DNA from: Ferrithrix thermotolerans DSM 19514 | GTDB lineage: Bacteria; Actinomycetota; Acidimicrobiia; Acidimicrobiales; CAIXPF01 | Length of the DNA stretch: 45,051 bases | Assembly: GCA_945906305.1 (NCBI GenBank) | Contig: CAMDQT010000027.1 | Coordinates: 1-45,051 of the forward strand | Direction of reading: 5' to 3' | In this document: positions 1 to 8,530 of the stretch, piece by piece | Layout: each line of letters begins with the position of its first letter | Position numbering within the stretch: the stretch's first letter is position 1 | The notes under the pieces: generated by a model | Database searches by the model: none | What the model saw: the letters and a program-made list of their open reading frames with translations, nothing else | Told to the model about the DNA's origin: nothing | Program-made: the position numbers and the translations under genes

Positions 1-2187
1 CTCATTGATCGACTCGATAGCCGCCGCGGGGTTCTGCTGTCATCGAGCTATGAATACCCGGGGCGCTACACCCGGTGGGATCTCGGTTTCACCGACCCGC
101 CGCTCGCGGTGTGGTCCCGCCAGCGCGAGGTGCACGTCGACGCGCTCAACAGTCGCGGACTGGTGTTATTGCCCGCGGTGCAGGCGCTCTTCGGTGCGCT
201 TGCTGAGGGCGTCGGCAAGAACGACGAATCGACGTCGAATCGGCCCGCCTTCGTCGAATCGACATCGAATCGCCCCGACGGTGTCGATCTTGTCGTGCGC
301 CGCCCCGACCGCCGATTCGACGAAGAGGAGCGAAGCCGTCAACCGTCGGTCTTCTCCGTCATCCGCTCGCTGATCGATCTGTTCCGTTCGCCGGAAGACC
401 CCCATCTCGGTCTCTACGGAGCGTTCGGCTATGACTTGGCGTTCCAGTTCGAGCAGTTGCAGCAGCACCTCGAACGCCCGGAGGACCAGCGTGATCTTCT
501 GCTTTATCTTCCGGACGAACTGCTCGTGGTCGATCATCGCCGCGAGCAGGGCGAACTCCGTCGTTATGAGTTCAGCGTCCTCGGTGCCGACGGGCAACTC
601 ACCGCCACGGCGGAGCTGACTCGGGACGGTACGGCCTTGCCGTACCGGGCCCGAGCAGGCGTGGTGGCCGGGGGCGATCACCGCCGCGGGGACTACGCAG
701 CCTTGGTTGAACAGGCCCAGGAGTCCTTCCGCCGGGGTGATCTTTTCGAGGTAGTGCCGGGTCAGTGTTTCACCGAGCCGTGTCCCGCGTCGCCGGCGGA
801 GCTGTTCCGCCGCTTGCGCCAGCGCAATCCCTCACCGTACGGATTCCTCATCAACCTCGGTGTGGCGCCCTCGTCGCCCTGGCCCGAGGCGGGGGAATGG
901 CTTGTTGGCGCCTCCCCGGAGATGTACGTACGCGTCGAAGAGGACCGGGTGGAAACCTGCCCGATCTCCGGAACGATCGCTCGCGGTCGCGACGCCATCT
1001 CCGACGCCGCCCAGATCCTGGCGTTGCTCAACTCGGAGAAGGACCAGTCCGAGCTCACCATGTGCACCGACGTGGACCGAAATGACAAGTCCCGCATCTG
1101 TATGCCGGGCTCGGTCAAGGTGATCGGCCGCCGCCAGATCGAGATGTACTCACGCTTGATCCATACCGTTGATCATGTCGAGGGTCGGCTACGTCCAGGG
1201 TTCGATGCCCTTGACGCCTTCTTGAGCCATGTCTGGGCGGTGACGGTCACGGGGGCACCGAAGCCGGGGGCGATGCAATGGATCGAGGCCAATGAACGCT
1301 CGCCTCGAGCGTGGTACGGCGGGGCAATCGGCATGGTCGGCTTCGATGGCAACATGAACACCGGTCTGACCTTGAGAACCATCCGTTTGAGCGGTGGCGT
1401 GGCCCAGGTGCGTGTTGGTGCCACGTTGTTGTTTGACTCGGACCCCGAAGCCGAGGAGGCCGAGACCCAGTTGAAGGCCTCGGCCTTTCTCGACGCGATC
1501 CGTCATGCTTCGCCGCCGGCTTCTTCGACAGGGTCGGGTTCGGGGCTGCCCCGCGGGGCTCTGACGACTACCGCCGATCAACCTGGTCTCGGCCGCCGCC
1601 TGTTACTGGTAGATCATCAGGACAGCTTCGTGCACACCCTCGCCAACTACTTCCGGGCCACCGGTGCTCAGGTGGTCACGCTGCGTTGCGCGGCCGAAGG
1701 CTCCGGTCTCGATCCGGCTGAGCTCGACCGGATCCGCCCCGACCTAGTGGTGCTCTCGCCCGGTCCGGGACGTCCGAGCGACTTTGGGGTGGGCAAGACC
1801 ATCGCCGCAGTGCTCGAGCGTGGCCTGGCGCTCTTCGGGGTCTGTCTGGGATTGCAGGGCATCGTGGAGTACTTCGGCGGGCAGCTCGACCTGCTCGACC
1901 CTCCGATGCACGGCAAAACTTCCGCCATCGTGGCCGAACAGGATGGTCTGTTCGCCGGGGTGGCCTCGCCGTTCCTTGCCGGTCGTTATCATTCGTTGTT
2001 TGCCCGAGAAGAACAGCTTCCCGATGTGCTTAGGGTTACCGCCCGCAGCGACGATGCGGTAGTGATGGCCGTCGAACATCGCACGTTACCGGTGGCTGCG
2101 GTGCAGTTTCACCCGGAGTCGATCATGTCCCTTGCCGATGAGGTCGGCATGGCGCTTGTGGCCAATGTTGTGAGGACCCTGCGATGA
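1..2187 (+). CDS. trpE(G): Anthranilate synthase, fused TrpE-TrpG (5' partial)
   Basis: Makes anthranilate from chorismate and glutamine, the first committed step to tryptophan. The reading frame is open from base 1, so the N-terminus lies outside the window. Counting codons from base 1, the chorismate-binding TrpE part fills about the first 500 residues (motifs DRNDKSR and [13 protein letters not shown]). After a linker, a class I glutamine amidotransferase begins near residue 534, with nucleophile Cys615 (GVCLGL) and the His704/Glu706 pair (QFHPES). The single-chain order is that of rhizobial TrpE(G), whereas most actinobacteria have a separate trpE. A variable stretch near residues 75-93 holds an ESTSNRP peptide duplication. 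Any leader or attenuator would lie upstream of the window. Confidence 0.95.
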   Translation, partial: LIDRLDSRRGVLLSSSYEYPGRYTRWDLGFTDPPLAVWSRQREVHVDALNSRGLVLLPAVQALFGALAEGVGKNDESTSNRPAFVESTSNRPDGVDLVVRRPDRRFDEEERSRQPSVFSVIRSLIDLFRSPEDPHLGLYGAFGYDLAFQFEQLQQHLERPEDQRDLLLYLPDELLVVDHRREQGELRRYEFSVLGADGQLTATAELTRDGTALPYRARAGVVAGGDHRRGDYAALVEQAQESFRRGDLFEVVPGQCFTEPCPASPAELFRRLRQRNPSPYGFLINLGVAPSSPWPEAGEWLVGASPEMYVRVEEDRVETCPISGTIARGRDAISDAAQILALLNSEKDQSELTMCTDVDRNDKSRICMPGSVKVIGRRQIEMYSRLIHTVDHVEGRLRPGFDALDAFLSHVWAVTVTGAPKPGAMQWIEANERSPRAWYGGAIGMVGFDGNMNTGLTLRTIRLSGGVAQVRVGATLLFDSDPEAEEAETQLKASAFLDAIRHASPPASSTGSGSGLPRGALTTTADQPGLGRRLLLVDHQDSFVHTLANYFRATGAQVVTLRCAAEGSGLDPAELDRIRPDLVVLSPGPGRPSDFGVGKTIAAVLERGLALFGVCLGLQGIVEYFGGQLDLLDPPMHGKTSAIVAEQDGLFAGVASPFLAGRYHSLFAREEQLPDVLRVTARSDDAVVMAVEHRTLPVAAVQFHPESIMSLADEVGMALVANVVRTLR
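225..277 (+). repeat. Imperfect direct repeat inside trpE(G)
   Basis: Two 23-base copies (225-247 and 255-277) differ at two positions and are offset by 30 bases, encoding ESTSNRP twice. A 13-base piece (249-261) recurs inverted at 313-325. The repeats fall in a poorly conserved part of the TrpE N-terminal half, just before the conserved [11 protein letters not shown] segment. Confidence 0.8.
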
Positions 2188-2197
2188 GACAATTCCG

Positions 2198-3061
2198 ATG
2201 AGCACCAACGTGACCGAACCCGACGTCTTTGCGGCTGAGGTGCCCCGCGACGTAGTGGAGGCGACCGGGCCCGATACGGCCTCGTTCTTGCAGGGCCAGC
2301 TGAGTCAGGATGTCGCCGAACTGCCGCTGGGCGAAAGCCGCTACAGCCTGCTACTGCAGCCCCAGGGCAAGGTCGATGCTTGGCTGCGGGTGACAAGAAC
2401 CGGGCCCGAGACCTTCCTCCTTGACGTCGAGGCTGGTTGGGGTCAGGCGGTGATCGGTCGTCTCGAACGCTTCAAGCTGCGGACGCGCTGCTCGCTGCGC
2501 ATCGTGGATGGCTGGCGCTGCTGGGCGGTGCGCGGCACCGACGAGGCGAACTTGTCCCACCCGGTTGCGCCCGGCGTACTGGTGGTCGCGGCGCACTGGC
2601 CTGGCTGCGCGGGATATGACCTGATCGGCGAGCAGCTCGAAGCACCGCTGGCCATCGCCGTCGACAATACTGACCGGTACCTCGGGGCGCGCATCGCGGC
2701 GGGAGTGCCGGCGCTCGGGGCGGAGCTCGATGACGGCACCATTCCGGCGGAGGCCGGGACGTGGCTTATCGAGCGGTCTGTCAGCTTCACCAAGGGCTGC
2801 TACACCGGCCAGGAGTTGGTGGCGCGCGTTGACAGCCGGGGCAGCAACACGCCGCGCAAACTGCGCCTACTCGAGGCTGCCGGGGGACTCGCGGTCGGTG
2901 CCGAATTGCACCTCGGCCCGGAGTTGGTCGGCGTCGTGACCTCGGCCGCGGCGCACGGCCGCACGGCACTGGCCTACCTCAAACGATCCGTGGAGCCGCC
3001 ATCGACGGTTCAACTCGCTGGTGGTGAGGCGGTACGGGTCGAGCCGCTACCCGCGAGTTGA
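2198..3061 (+). CDS. ygfZ: YgfZ/GcvT-like folate-binding protein
   Basis: Related to the aminomethyltransferase GcvT. YgfZ proteins bind tetrahydrofolate and support iron-sulfur enzyme maturation or repair in the cytoplasm. The signature KGCYTGQE is near residue 202, preceded by the family-typical FLQGQLSQDV near the N-terminus and LLQPQGKVDAW near residue 50. Length is 287 residues, normal for the actinobacterial branch. It starts 10 bases after the trpE(G) stop, so the two are probably co-transcribed, though no link to tryptophan synthesis is known. The C-terminus ends just before the J-domain gene. Confidence 0.88.
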   Translation: MSTNVTEPDVFAAEVPRDVVEATGPDTASFLQGQLSQDVAELPLGESRYSLLLQPQGKVDAWLRVTRTGPETFLLDVEAGWGQAVIGRLERFKLRTRCSLRIVDGWRCWAVRGTDEANLSHPVAPGVLVVAAHWPGCAGYDLIGEQLEAPLAIAVDNTDRYLGARIAAGVPALGAELDDGTIPAEAGTWLIERSVSFTKGCYTGQELVARVDSRGSNTPRKLRLLEAAGGLAVGAELHLGPELVGVVTSAAAHGRTALAYLKRSVEPPSTVQLAGGEAVRVEPLPAS

Positions 3062-3101
3062 CGGTGTCGAGGTCCGCCGGGCCAACCCGGTCGTGTGTCC
3101 G

Positions 3102-3698
3102 GTGAGTCACTATGACGTGCTCGGCGTGAGCCCCGATGCCGACACCGCGACGCTGCGGCGGGCGTTTGTGGCCATGGCCCGCCGCCACCACCCCGATCGT
3201 CATGTCGGCGCCGGCGAGCACACCCGTGCGCAGGCCGAACGGCGGATGAGCGAGGTTACCGAAGCCTGGGCCGTCCTGGGCGATTCGAACCGTCGTCGCC
3301 GTTATGACCAGGGCCTACGCGACCGGACACGTCGTACTGTGGACCAGGCGGCACGCGCCGGCACCGCCTCACGGGCGAACGCTTCGTCCAGCGCGGGGCG
3401 AGTCGGCGCCAGGTCGGGCTCCCAGGGACGCCATTGGCGTAGCTATGCCAGCCCCGAGGGGGCCGCCACAGAGCGTGTTTCGGCCCGAGGGCAGCTGTTG
3501 CTGATGTCGCCGCTGGGCCTCGTGGTCGCCGCCGGTGGGTGTGGGCTGCTGGGCGCCATCATCGGTTGGCCGCCGTTTTTCGGTGCCGCCTTGGTATGCC
3601 TGATCGGCGCCGCGGCGGGGTTCTTCCTGCTCCCGATTCTGGCCATGACCCGGGCCTTCGGCCCTCGCCGCGGGCGAGGGCCGAAGCGGTCCTACTAA
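3102..3698 (+). CDS. Membrane-anchored J-domain protein
   Basis: An N-terminal J-domain (about residues 1-65) begins directly after the start: HYDVLGVSPDAD, then the HPD tripeptide that stimulates DnaK ATPase (RRHHPDRH). A Ser/Gly/Arg-rich linker follows, then two predicted membrane helices (about residues 130-175, separated by a short GWPPFF turn) and a basic tail. There is no Gly/Phe region or zinc-finger domain, so this is a class III J-protein likely to recruit DnaK to the membrane. GTG at 3102 is chosen because J-domains normally start right before this motif; an in-frame ATG at 3021 would overlap ygfZ. The client is unknown. Confidence 0.8.
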   Translation: MSHYDVLGVSPDADTATLRRAFVAMARRHHPDRHVGAGEHTRAQAERRMSEVTEAWAVLGDSNRRRRYDQGLRDRTRRTVDQAARAGTASRANASSSAGRVGARSGSQGRHWRSYASPEGAATERVSARGQLLLMSPLGLVVAAGGCGLLGAIIGWPPFFGAALVCLIGAAAGFFLLPILAMTRAFGPRRGRGPKRSY

Positions 3699-3701
3699 GG
3701 T
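3696..3701 (+). promoter_or_regulatory. Putative -10 box for a leaderless start at 3709
   Basis: TAAGGT lies seven bases before the ATG, and no Shine-Dalgarno is present. The spacing would place the transcription start at or next to the start codon, as in other units of this window. Confidence 0.45.
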
Positions 3702-3708
3702 TCGGGCC

Positions 3709-4023
3709 ATGCCCAAGCCCGCACTCATCGCCAAGATCACCGCTGCCGAGGGCAAGCGCGACGAGCTCGTCGCCGCCTGCCAGAAGATGATTGATTACGT
3801 GACCACTTCCGAGCCCGGCACCGAGGTGTACGTGCTGCACACTGACGGCAAAGACGAGAACGTCGTGTGGTACTACGAGATGTACAGCGACAAGGATGCC
3901 CTCACCACGCACGGCACCAGCGGGGCCATGGCCGCGTTCGGTAAGGAAATTGCTCCGCTGCTCGGTGGCAAGACGGAGATCATGAGGCTCAACCCAGTCG
4001 CTGGCAAAGGGCTGGCACTCTGA
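3709..4023 (+). CDS. Antibiotic biosynthesis monooxygenase (ABM) fold protein
   Basis: A 104-residue single-domain protein resembling YgiN/ABM-type dimeric alpha-beta barrels (ferredoxin-like fold). The N-terminus (PALIAKITAAEGKRDEL) matches the first strand and helix of the fold, followed by the usual VWYYEMYSDKDAL strand-helix and a HGTSGAM segment near residue 68. Members act on quinols, haem or small aromatics, and the substrate cannot be told here. Its TGA stop overlaps the proposed CTG start of trpC, so the two genes are probably translationally coupled. A role in tryptophan synthesis is not implied. Confidence 0.75.
   Translation: MPKPALIAKITAAEGKRDELVAACQKMIDYVTTSEPGTEVYVLHTDGKDENVVWYYEMYSDKDALTTHGTSGAMAAFGKEIAPLLGGKTEIMRLNPVAGKGLAL
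4006..4011 (+). promoter_or_regulatory. Shine-Dalgarno supporting a CTG start of trpC
   Basis: AAAGGG lies eight bases before the CTG at 4020. It is the only ribosome-binding-like sequence at a sensible distance from any possible trpC start that keeps the whole IGPS N-terminus. Confidence 0.55.
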
Positions 4024-4802
4024 GGACCTACCTCGATCGGATTGTCGCCGCCCACCGCCGCGCCGCATCCGCGGCCCAACGTGATCTCCATTCCTTGGAG
4101 CGCGACGCTCGGCGAAGTTCGCCCCCGCGCGGGTTCGCGGCGGCGCTGCGCCGGGCGGCGGCGGATCGAGGCATCGCCGTCATCGCGGAAGTGAAACGAC
4201 GTTCGCCGTCTAAGGGAGAACTTGCCGTGGGATTGGATCCCGCAGTTCTTGCTGCGCACTATGAACTCGGTGGAGCTGCGTGCCTGTCGGTGTTGACCGA
4301 CGAGGAGTTCTTCGGTGGATCCGCCGACGATCTGCAGGCGGCGCGGGCGGCGTGCAACCTGGCGGTGTTGCGCAAGGACTTCACCGTCTGTGTCGCCGAC
4401 GTCTTCGACGCCCGACTGATGGGCGCAGACGCAATCCTGCTCATCGTGGCGGCGTTGAGCGACCCCGAGTTGAGCCAGTTCCATGCCGTTGCGCTGAGTG
4501 TCGGCTTGGACGTGTTGGTGGAGGTCCACGACGAAGCCGAACTCGAACGTGCACTCGGCGTTGGTGCAACCCTCGTTGGCGTCAACCAACGAGATCTGGT
4601 CACCTTCGAGGTCGACACCGATCGGGCGGTACGCATGGCGGCACTGATTCCCGACGGGGTCCTGAAGGTTGCCGAATCCGGTATCAGTGGCCGCGAGGAT
4701 GCGTTGGTGCTGCGAGCTGCCGGCTACGACGCCTTGCTGGTCGGCGAAACGTTGGTTCGCTCCGACGATCGTGTGCGTGCCGTCAAGGATCTACTGCCCT
4801 GA
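4020..4802 (+). CDS. trpC: Indole-3-glycerol phosphate synthase
   Basis: Closes the indole ring of CdRP in tryptophan synthesis; a (beta/alpha)8 barrel. The catalytic lysine motif AEVKRRSPSKG, the LRKDF strand, the VEVH strand and VGVNQRDL with a later ESGIS are all present. The N-terminal helix (TYLDRIVAAHRRAA) is encoded upstream of the first usual start codon in frame, TTG at 4095, which would remove about 25 residues. No ATG, GTG or TTG occurs in frame between the stop at 3942 and 4095. CTG at 4020 has a Shine-Dalgarno and overlaps the previous stop as CTGA, giving 260 residues, the normal length. Product certain, start inferred. Confidence 0.9.
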   Translation: MRTYLDRIVAAHRRAASAAQRDLHSLERDARRSSPPRGFAAALRRAAADRGIAVIAEVKRRSPSKGELAVGLDPAVLAAHYELGGAACLSVLTDEEFFGGSADDLQAARAACNLAVLRKDFTVCVADVFDARLMGADAILLIVAALSDPELSQFHAVALSVGLDVLVEVHDEAELERALGVGATLVGVNQRDLVTFEVDTDRAVRMAALIPDGVLKVAESGISGREDALVLRAAGYDALLVGETLVRSDDRVRAVKDLLP

Positions 4803-4809
4803 CCCGCGG

Positions 4810-4836
4810 GACCGGTGCAGCAGACAAGCACCGGTC
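4810..4836 (+). terminator. Hairpin after trpC
   Basis: A perfect 9-bp inverted repeat (4810-4818 with 4828-4836, 9-base loop) begins seven bases after the trpC stop. It is GC-rich and not followed by a T-run, so it may be a weak terminator, an attenuator or an mRNA-end stabiliser. A possible new promoter for trpF follows at 4910. Confidence 0.5.
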
Positions 4837-4909
4837 GAACACTGAGCCCAGGCCATTCCTCGGCCGTGCGGCGTTGGTCGGTGTCCGCCTCGGGCGGGGG
4901 TGCTACGGG

Positions 4910-4915
4910 TAAGTT
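4910..4915 (+). promoter_or_regulatory. Putative -10 box for trpF
   Basis: TAAGTT lies nine bases before ATG 4925. The 113-base trpC-trpF gap holds the hairpin at 4810-4836 and this box, which suggests trpF can be transcribed separately. Confidence 0.4.
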
Positions 4916-4924
4916 GTGAGGGTC

Positions 4925-5593
4925 ATGTTTGTCAAGATCTGCGGCATCACCAGCGAGGAAGATGCTCTGCTCGCCGTTGCGCAGGGTGCTGACGCGGTCG
5001 GGTTCGTGTTCGCTCCGTCTCCCCGCCAGGTTGCCTCCGGCCTGGCGCGTGACATCGCCCGCCGCCTCCCCGCCGATGTGCTCGCGGTCGGCGTGTTCCG
5101 CAACGAAGCACCTGCTCGGGTGGTGGAGATCTGCCACTTTGCCGGGCTGCGGGCGGCGCAACTGCACGGCCATGAGTCCGGCGAAGACTGTCGCTATGTG
5201 CGCAGCAAGGTTGGGTTGCTGATCAAGGGCTTTCCCGCCGGTTCCCATGAGCTCGAACGATTTGACGAGTACCACGCGGACATCGCCCTCATCGACTCGC
5301 CAATGCCGGGTTCGGGCCAGGTGTTCGATTGGTCCCTGGCCGAGGGCGCCCCGTCGAACCGGCCCTTGCTGCTGGCTGGAGGTCTCACGCCGGACAATGT
5401 GGCCGACGCCATCCGCCGGGTTCGCCCTTGGGGAGTGGATGTCTCTAGCGGCGTCGAGGCGTCTCCGGGGAGGAAGGACGCGTTGAAGGTGAGCCGATTC
5501 GTGGCCAACGCCAAGGCCGCGGATCCTGCCGCGCCGGGCGCCGACGGCCTCGATGAGCATGCTGGCGCGCCGTTCGATTGGCAACGCGACTAG
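4925..5593 (+). CDS. trpF: Phosphoribosylanthranilate isomerase
   Basis: Carries out the Amadori rearrangement of PRA to CdRP, the step before TrpC. The N-terminus MFVKICGIT carries the catalytic Cys (residue 6). GADAVGFVF, LRAAQLHGHE, LLAGGLTPDNV and DVSSGVE (catalytic Asp) follow in family order. ATG 4925 gives the standard N-terminus; GTG 4916 would add three residues. The C-terminus extends about 20 residues past the usual end with a low-complexity Ala/Asp-rich tail. trpC and trpF are separate genes, unlike the enterobacterial fusion. Confidence 0.93.
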   Translation: MFVKICGITSEEDALLAVAQGADAVGFVFAPSPRQVASGLARDIARRLPADVLAVGVFRNEAPARVVEICHFAGLRAAQLHGHESGEDCRYVRSKVGLLIKGFPAGSHELERFDEYHADIALIDSPMPGSGQVFDWSLAEGAPSNRPLLLAGGLTPDNVADAIRRVRPWGVDVSSGVEASPGRKDALKVSRFVANAKAADPAAPGADGLDEHAGAPFDWQRD

Positions 5594-5597
5594 AGCT

Positions 5598-5625
5598 GCG
5601 CCGTTGCCAGTTTCCCGCACGGCGC
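5598..5625 (+). terminator. Possible hairpin between trpF and trpB
   Basis: Seven-base inverted arms GCGCCGT (5598-5604) and ACGGCGC (5619-5625) with a 14-base loop begin five bases after the trpF stop. No T-run follows. This is a weak call. Confidence 0.25.
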
Positions 5626-5647
5626 TGCCAGCGAGCACAATCGCTCC

Positions 5648-6844
5648 ATGGCGTTGGCCCCTTCCTCACCCGTCCCGGTGATGGGTACCCCCTCCGATGA
5701 CGGCCGTTTCGGCCGTTTCGGGGGGCGTTTCGTGCCCGAAACCCTCGTTCCTGCCTGTCAGGAACTCGAAACGGCGTTCCGCCGTGCCTGGAGCGACCCT
5801 GCGTTCCGGGCCGAGTTCGAGCATCTGCTGCGTACCTACGCCAACCGGCCTTCATTGCTGTCGGAATGCACCCGACTCTCCGAACGGCTCGGTTTGCGAC
5901 TGCTGCTCAAGCGGGAGGACCTCAACCACACCGGCAGCCACAAGATCAACAACGTGCTCGGTCAAGCGCTATTGGCCCAGCGCATGGGTAAGACCAAGCT
6001 GATCGCGGAGACCGGTGCAGGCCAGCACGGGGTTGCCACCGCCACCGCCGCCGCGCTGTTGGGCCTGGAGTGCGTGGTCTACATGGGCGAAGTCGACATG
6101 GGCCGCCAGTCCCTCAACGTGTTCCGTATGCGCTTACTTGGGGCAGAGGTCCGTCCGGCGCTGAGCGGGTCGCGAACGCTCAAGGACGCCGTGAACGAAG
6201 CGATGCGGGCTTGGGTGTCTGACATTGCCGACACCCATTACCTCCTCGGCTCGGTGATGGGTCCCCATCCCTACCCGTGGATGGTCCGCGAGTTCCACCG
6301 CGTCATTGGCGACGAGGCCCGGGTGCAGTGTCGGGAGCTGACTGGTGGCGATCCCGATGTCGTGGTGGCCTGTGTCGGTGGCGGCTCGAATGCGGCGGGG
6401 ATCTTCTCCGGTTTTGCCGAACTGCCCGAGGTGCGCCTGGTTGGGATCGAGCCGGCGGGTGGTGCCGCCATCGGCCGTGGTGTGCCGGGGGTGGTGCACG
6501 GCATGCTCAGCTACCTCATGCAAGATGAGTTCGGTCAGGTCCAAGAGGCCGAGTCGGTGTCCGCCGGACTCGACTACCCCGGGGTAGGACCGGAACACTC
6601 CCACCTCGCCGACATCGGTCGAGCCGAGTACTACCCGGTGAACGACGATGAAGTGCTCGATGCTTTTCAGCTTTTAGCCCGTTCTGAGGGCATCATCGCG
6701 GCGTTGGAGTCAGCCCATGCTCTGGCCTGGGTGTACCGGGAGCGTGCCACGATGGCCGGTCAGACCGTGCTGATGAATCTCTCTGGTCGTGGGGACAAAG
6801 ATGTCGCCCAGGTGCAGTCCATCCTCGATGGTCGGCAGTCGTGA
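5648..6844 (+). CDS. trpB: Tryptophan synthase beta chain
   Basis: Condenses indole with serine in a PLP-dependent reaction, in the alpha2beta2 complex with TrpA. The PLP lysine is Lys99 in [15 protein letters not shown], the phosphate-binding GGGSNAAG loop, and GPEHSHL near residue 315 match TrpB1. At 398 residues the length is usual. The start ATG gives a short extension before [13 protein letters not shown], the conserved N-terminus. Its stop overlaps the trpA start (GTGA at 6841-6844), the standard coupling for these partners. Confidence 0.96.
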   Translation: MALAPSSPVPVMGTPSDDGRFGRFGGRFVPETLVPACQELETAFRRAWSDPAFRAEFEHLLRTYANRPSLLSECTRLSERLGLRLLLKREDLNHTGSHKINNVLGQALLAQRMGKTKLIAETGAGQHGVATATAAALLGLECVVYMGEVDMGRQSLNVFRMRLLGAEVRPALSGSRTLKDAVNEAMRAWVSDIADTHYLLGSVMGPHPYPWMVREFHRVIGDEARVQCRELTGGDPDVVVACVGGGSNAAGIFSGFAELPEVRLVGIEPAGGAAIGRGVPGVVHGMLSYLMQDEFGQVQEAESVSAGLDYPGVGPEHSHLADIGRAEYYPVNDDEVLDAFQLLARSEGIIAALESAHALAWVYRERATMAGQTVLMNLSGRGDKDVAQVQSILDGRQS

Positions 6845-7620
6845 TCGACCTTGAGGCGCATCTGCGCCAGCGACGCGCCAAGGGTGCCAAGTTGTTCGTG
6901 CCGTATGTGTCCGGTGGGCTCGATGCCGAATGGGTTGACCTCTTGCGGGCCTTCGCCGATGCCGGAGCCGACGCCATTGAGGTGGGGATTCCCTTCTCCG
7001 ACCCGGTGATGGACGGCCCCACCATCCAGGAGGCCTCGGTTCGTGCCTTGGAACGTGGTACGACTCCCCATAGCGTGGTGGCGGAGTTACGGGGCGTGGC
7101 CGACGAGATCGGTGTACCGCTCATTGTGATGACCTACTACAACATCGTGTTCCGGGCCGGCCATGAGCGCTTCGCCCGTGAACTCGCCGCCGCCGGTATC
7201 TCCGGGGCCATCGTGCCCGACCTGCCGCTGGAGGAGGCCGGGCCGTGGGCCGAGGCGGCCGATGACGCCGGTATCGCCACGGTGCTCTTGGCGGCACCCA
7301 CCGCCCCCGACCTTCGCCTGGCGCATATCTGCCAACGGGCACGGGGTTTCGTCTACGCCGTCTCGCTGCTCGGCGTCACCGGGGAGCGCCAGTCTCTGGC
7401 CAGCACCGCGGTGGGCATCGCCCAGCGGCTCAAGGCGGTCACCGACAAGCCGGTGATCATCGGTATCGGGATCTCCACCCCCGAACAGGCGCGTGAAGCC
7501 TGCACGGTGGCCGACGGTATCGTCATGGCGTCCGCGCTCATGCGCCTTCGCCTTGACGGTGCGTCAGTGGCGGAGGTCGCGGCGGCGGCGCGACGGGTCA
7601 GGGAGGCGATCGATGGCTGA
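6841..7620 (+). CDS. trpA: Tryptophan synthase alpha chain
   Basis: Cleaves indole-3-glycerol phosphate to indole, which is channelled to TrpB. The catalytic acids are Glu47 ([11 protein letters not shown]) and Asp58 (MDGPTIQ). The [12 protein letters not shown] and [11 protein letters not shown] stretches and the phosphate-binding GIGIST match the family, and the 259-residue length is typical. GTG 6841 overlaps the trpB stop. The gene end overlaps the next start by eight bases, so trpB, trpA and the HIT-like gene form one unit. Confidence 0.96.
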   Translation: MIDLEAHLRQRRAKGAKLFVPYVSGGLDAEWVDLLRAFADAGADAIEVGIPFSDPVMDGPTIQEASVRALERGTTPHSVVAELRGVADEIGVPLIVMTYYNIVFRAGHERFARELAAAGISGAIVPDLPLEEAGPWAEAADDAGIATVLLAAPTAPDLRLAHICQRARGFVYAVSLLGVTGERQSLASTAVGIAQRLKAVTDKPVIIGIGISTPEQAREACTVADGIVMASALMRLRLDGASVAEVAAAARRVREAIDG

Positions 7621-8014
7621 GCCGAATACCGCCGCCGGCGCCTCGGTGCCCGAGGTCGCACCCGAGGATTGTGAGTTGTGCGAAGCGGCCCGCTTCACCC
7701 ACTGGTACCACGAGGATGACGTGTGTTGGGTGGCGGACTGCGAGGCCTGCGACTGTCCGATGGTGGTGTGGAAGCAGCACGGAACAGCGGCCCCCGACGT
7801 CGATGTCGCGCACATGATGAGCCAGTTGACGCAGGCAGGGTGCGAGCGGTTCGGCGAGGATGGCTTTGCCATCGATCGGGTGATGCGCCAGATTCCGTGG
7901 CACTTCCACGCTCATGCTCGTGACCGAGGCTGGCACCAACGGCGTTGGAGTAGCCAGCCGTCTCGCTACAGCGGCACCGTCGGCGGTCCCCGCCTGTTGA
8001 TCGAAACCCGCTGA
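7613..8014 (+). CDS. HIT-like, cysteine-rich hypothetical protein
   Basis: A 133-residue protein of unknown function. It has a CxxC near the N-terminus (CELCEA), a Trp/Tyr/Glu/Asp stretch (HWYHEDDVCWVADCEACDC), a PMVVWKQHG strand and, late in the protein, HFHAHAR. The order CxxC, EDD-strand, hydrophobic strand with KxH, then HxHxHxx parallels histidine-triad nucleotide hydrolases. Extra cysteines suggest metal binding. GGGAGG at 7601-7606 sits six bases before ATG 7613 and decides the start; a GTG/ATG further upstream would run through trpA. It may act on a nucleotide substrate, but this is inference. Confidence 0.7.
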   Translation: MAEPNTAAGASVPEVAPEDCELCEAARFTHWYHEDDVCWVADCEACDCPMVVWKQHGTAAPDVDVAHMMSQLTQAGCERFGEDGFAIDRVMRQIPWHFHAHARDRGWHQRRWSSQPSRYSGTVGGPRLLIETR

Positions 8015-8063
8015 TCACAGCCTTGCACCGCGAGGTCGGCGCCGAGCTGAGAATGGTGATGCG

Positions 8064-8495
8064 GTGAGTGACGACCAGACGGTGGCCGGTGACGATCGGC
8101 CTCCGCGCCACACGGTGGAGGTCACCGTGTACGAGTTCGTTGGCGGAGCAGCGTTCTTTGCGGCGCTGGTCGAGCGGTTCTATGCCGGGGTGATGGCCGA
8201 TCCGGTGCTGGCCCCGATGTACCCCACCGATGACCTTGAGGGGGCCCGAAACCGGTTGTGCGCTTTCCTGGTCCAGTTCTGGGGCGGGCCTGATACCTAC
8301 AGCCAACAGCGGGGACATCCGCGACTGCGGATGCGGCATGCTCCCTTCGCCATTGGCCTAGACGAGCGTGAGCGTTGGATGGGCCACATGCGCGCTTCAG
8401 TGCAGGCTGCCGACACCAACGCCGAGGTCAAAGCGATGCTGTTGGGCTATTTCGAGAACTCGGCGACGGCGATGCGCAACCAGGCCGACCGCTAG
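8064..8495 (+). CDS. glbO: Group II truncated haemoglobin
   Basis: A 2-on-2 globin of the trHbO type (143 residues). The B-helix Tyr lies in VERFYAGVM. The long segment around FWGGPDTYSQQRGHPRLRMRHAPFAIG contains the G8 Trp region and the proximal His, and is diagnostic for GlbO. Such proteins bind O2/NO/H2O2 and are linked to redox or NO chemistry. It begins with GTG 8064, about 50 bases after the HIT-like gene, in the same direction. The first 17 residues before the globin fold are a short polar extension. Confidence 0.9.
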   Translation: MSDDQTVAGDDRPPRHTVEVTVYEFVGGAAFFAALVERFYAGVMADPVLAPMYPTDDLEGARNRLCAFLVQFWGGPDTYSQQRGHPRLRMRHAPFAIGLDERERWMGHMRASVQAADTNAEVKAMLLGYFENSATAMRNQADR

Positions 8496-8516
8496 GCGCA
8501 CGCCGGTTGCGGCCGG

Positions 8517-8522
8517 TAGGTT
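8517..8522 (+). promoter_or_regulatory. Putative -10 box for the FabZ-like gene
   Basis: TAGGTT lies eight bases before ATG 8531, with no Shine-Dalgarno. It fits the leaderless pattern of this window. Confidence 0.45.
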
Positions 8523-8530
8523 CTGGCCTG

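Noticed and set aside
3021-3101. Longer N-terminus for the J-domain gene
   Set aside because: It overlaps ygfZ and adds an Arg-rich stretch before the family start.
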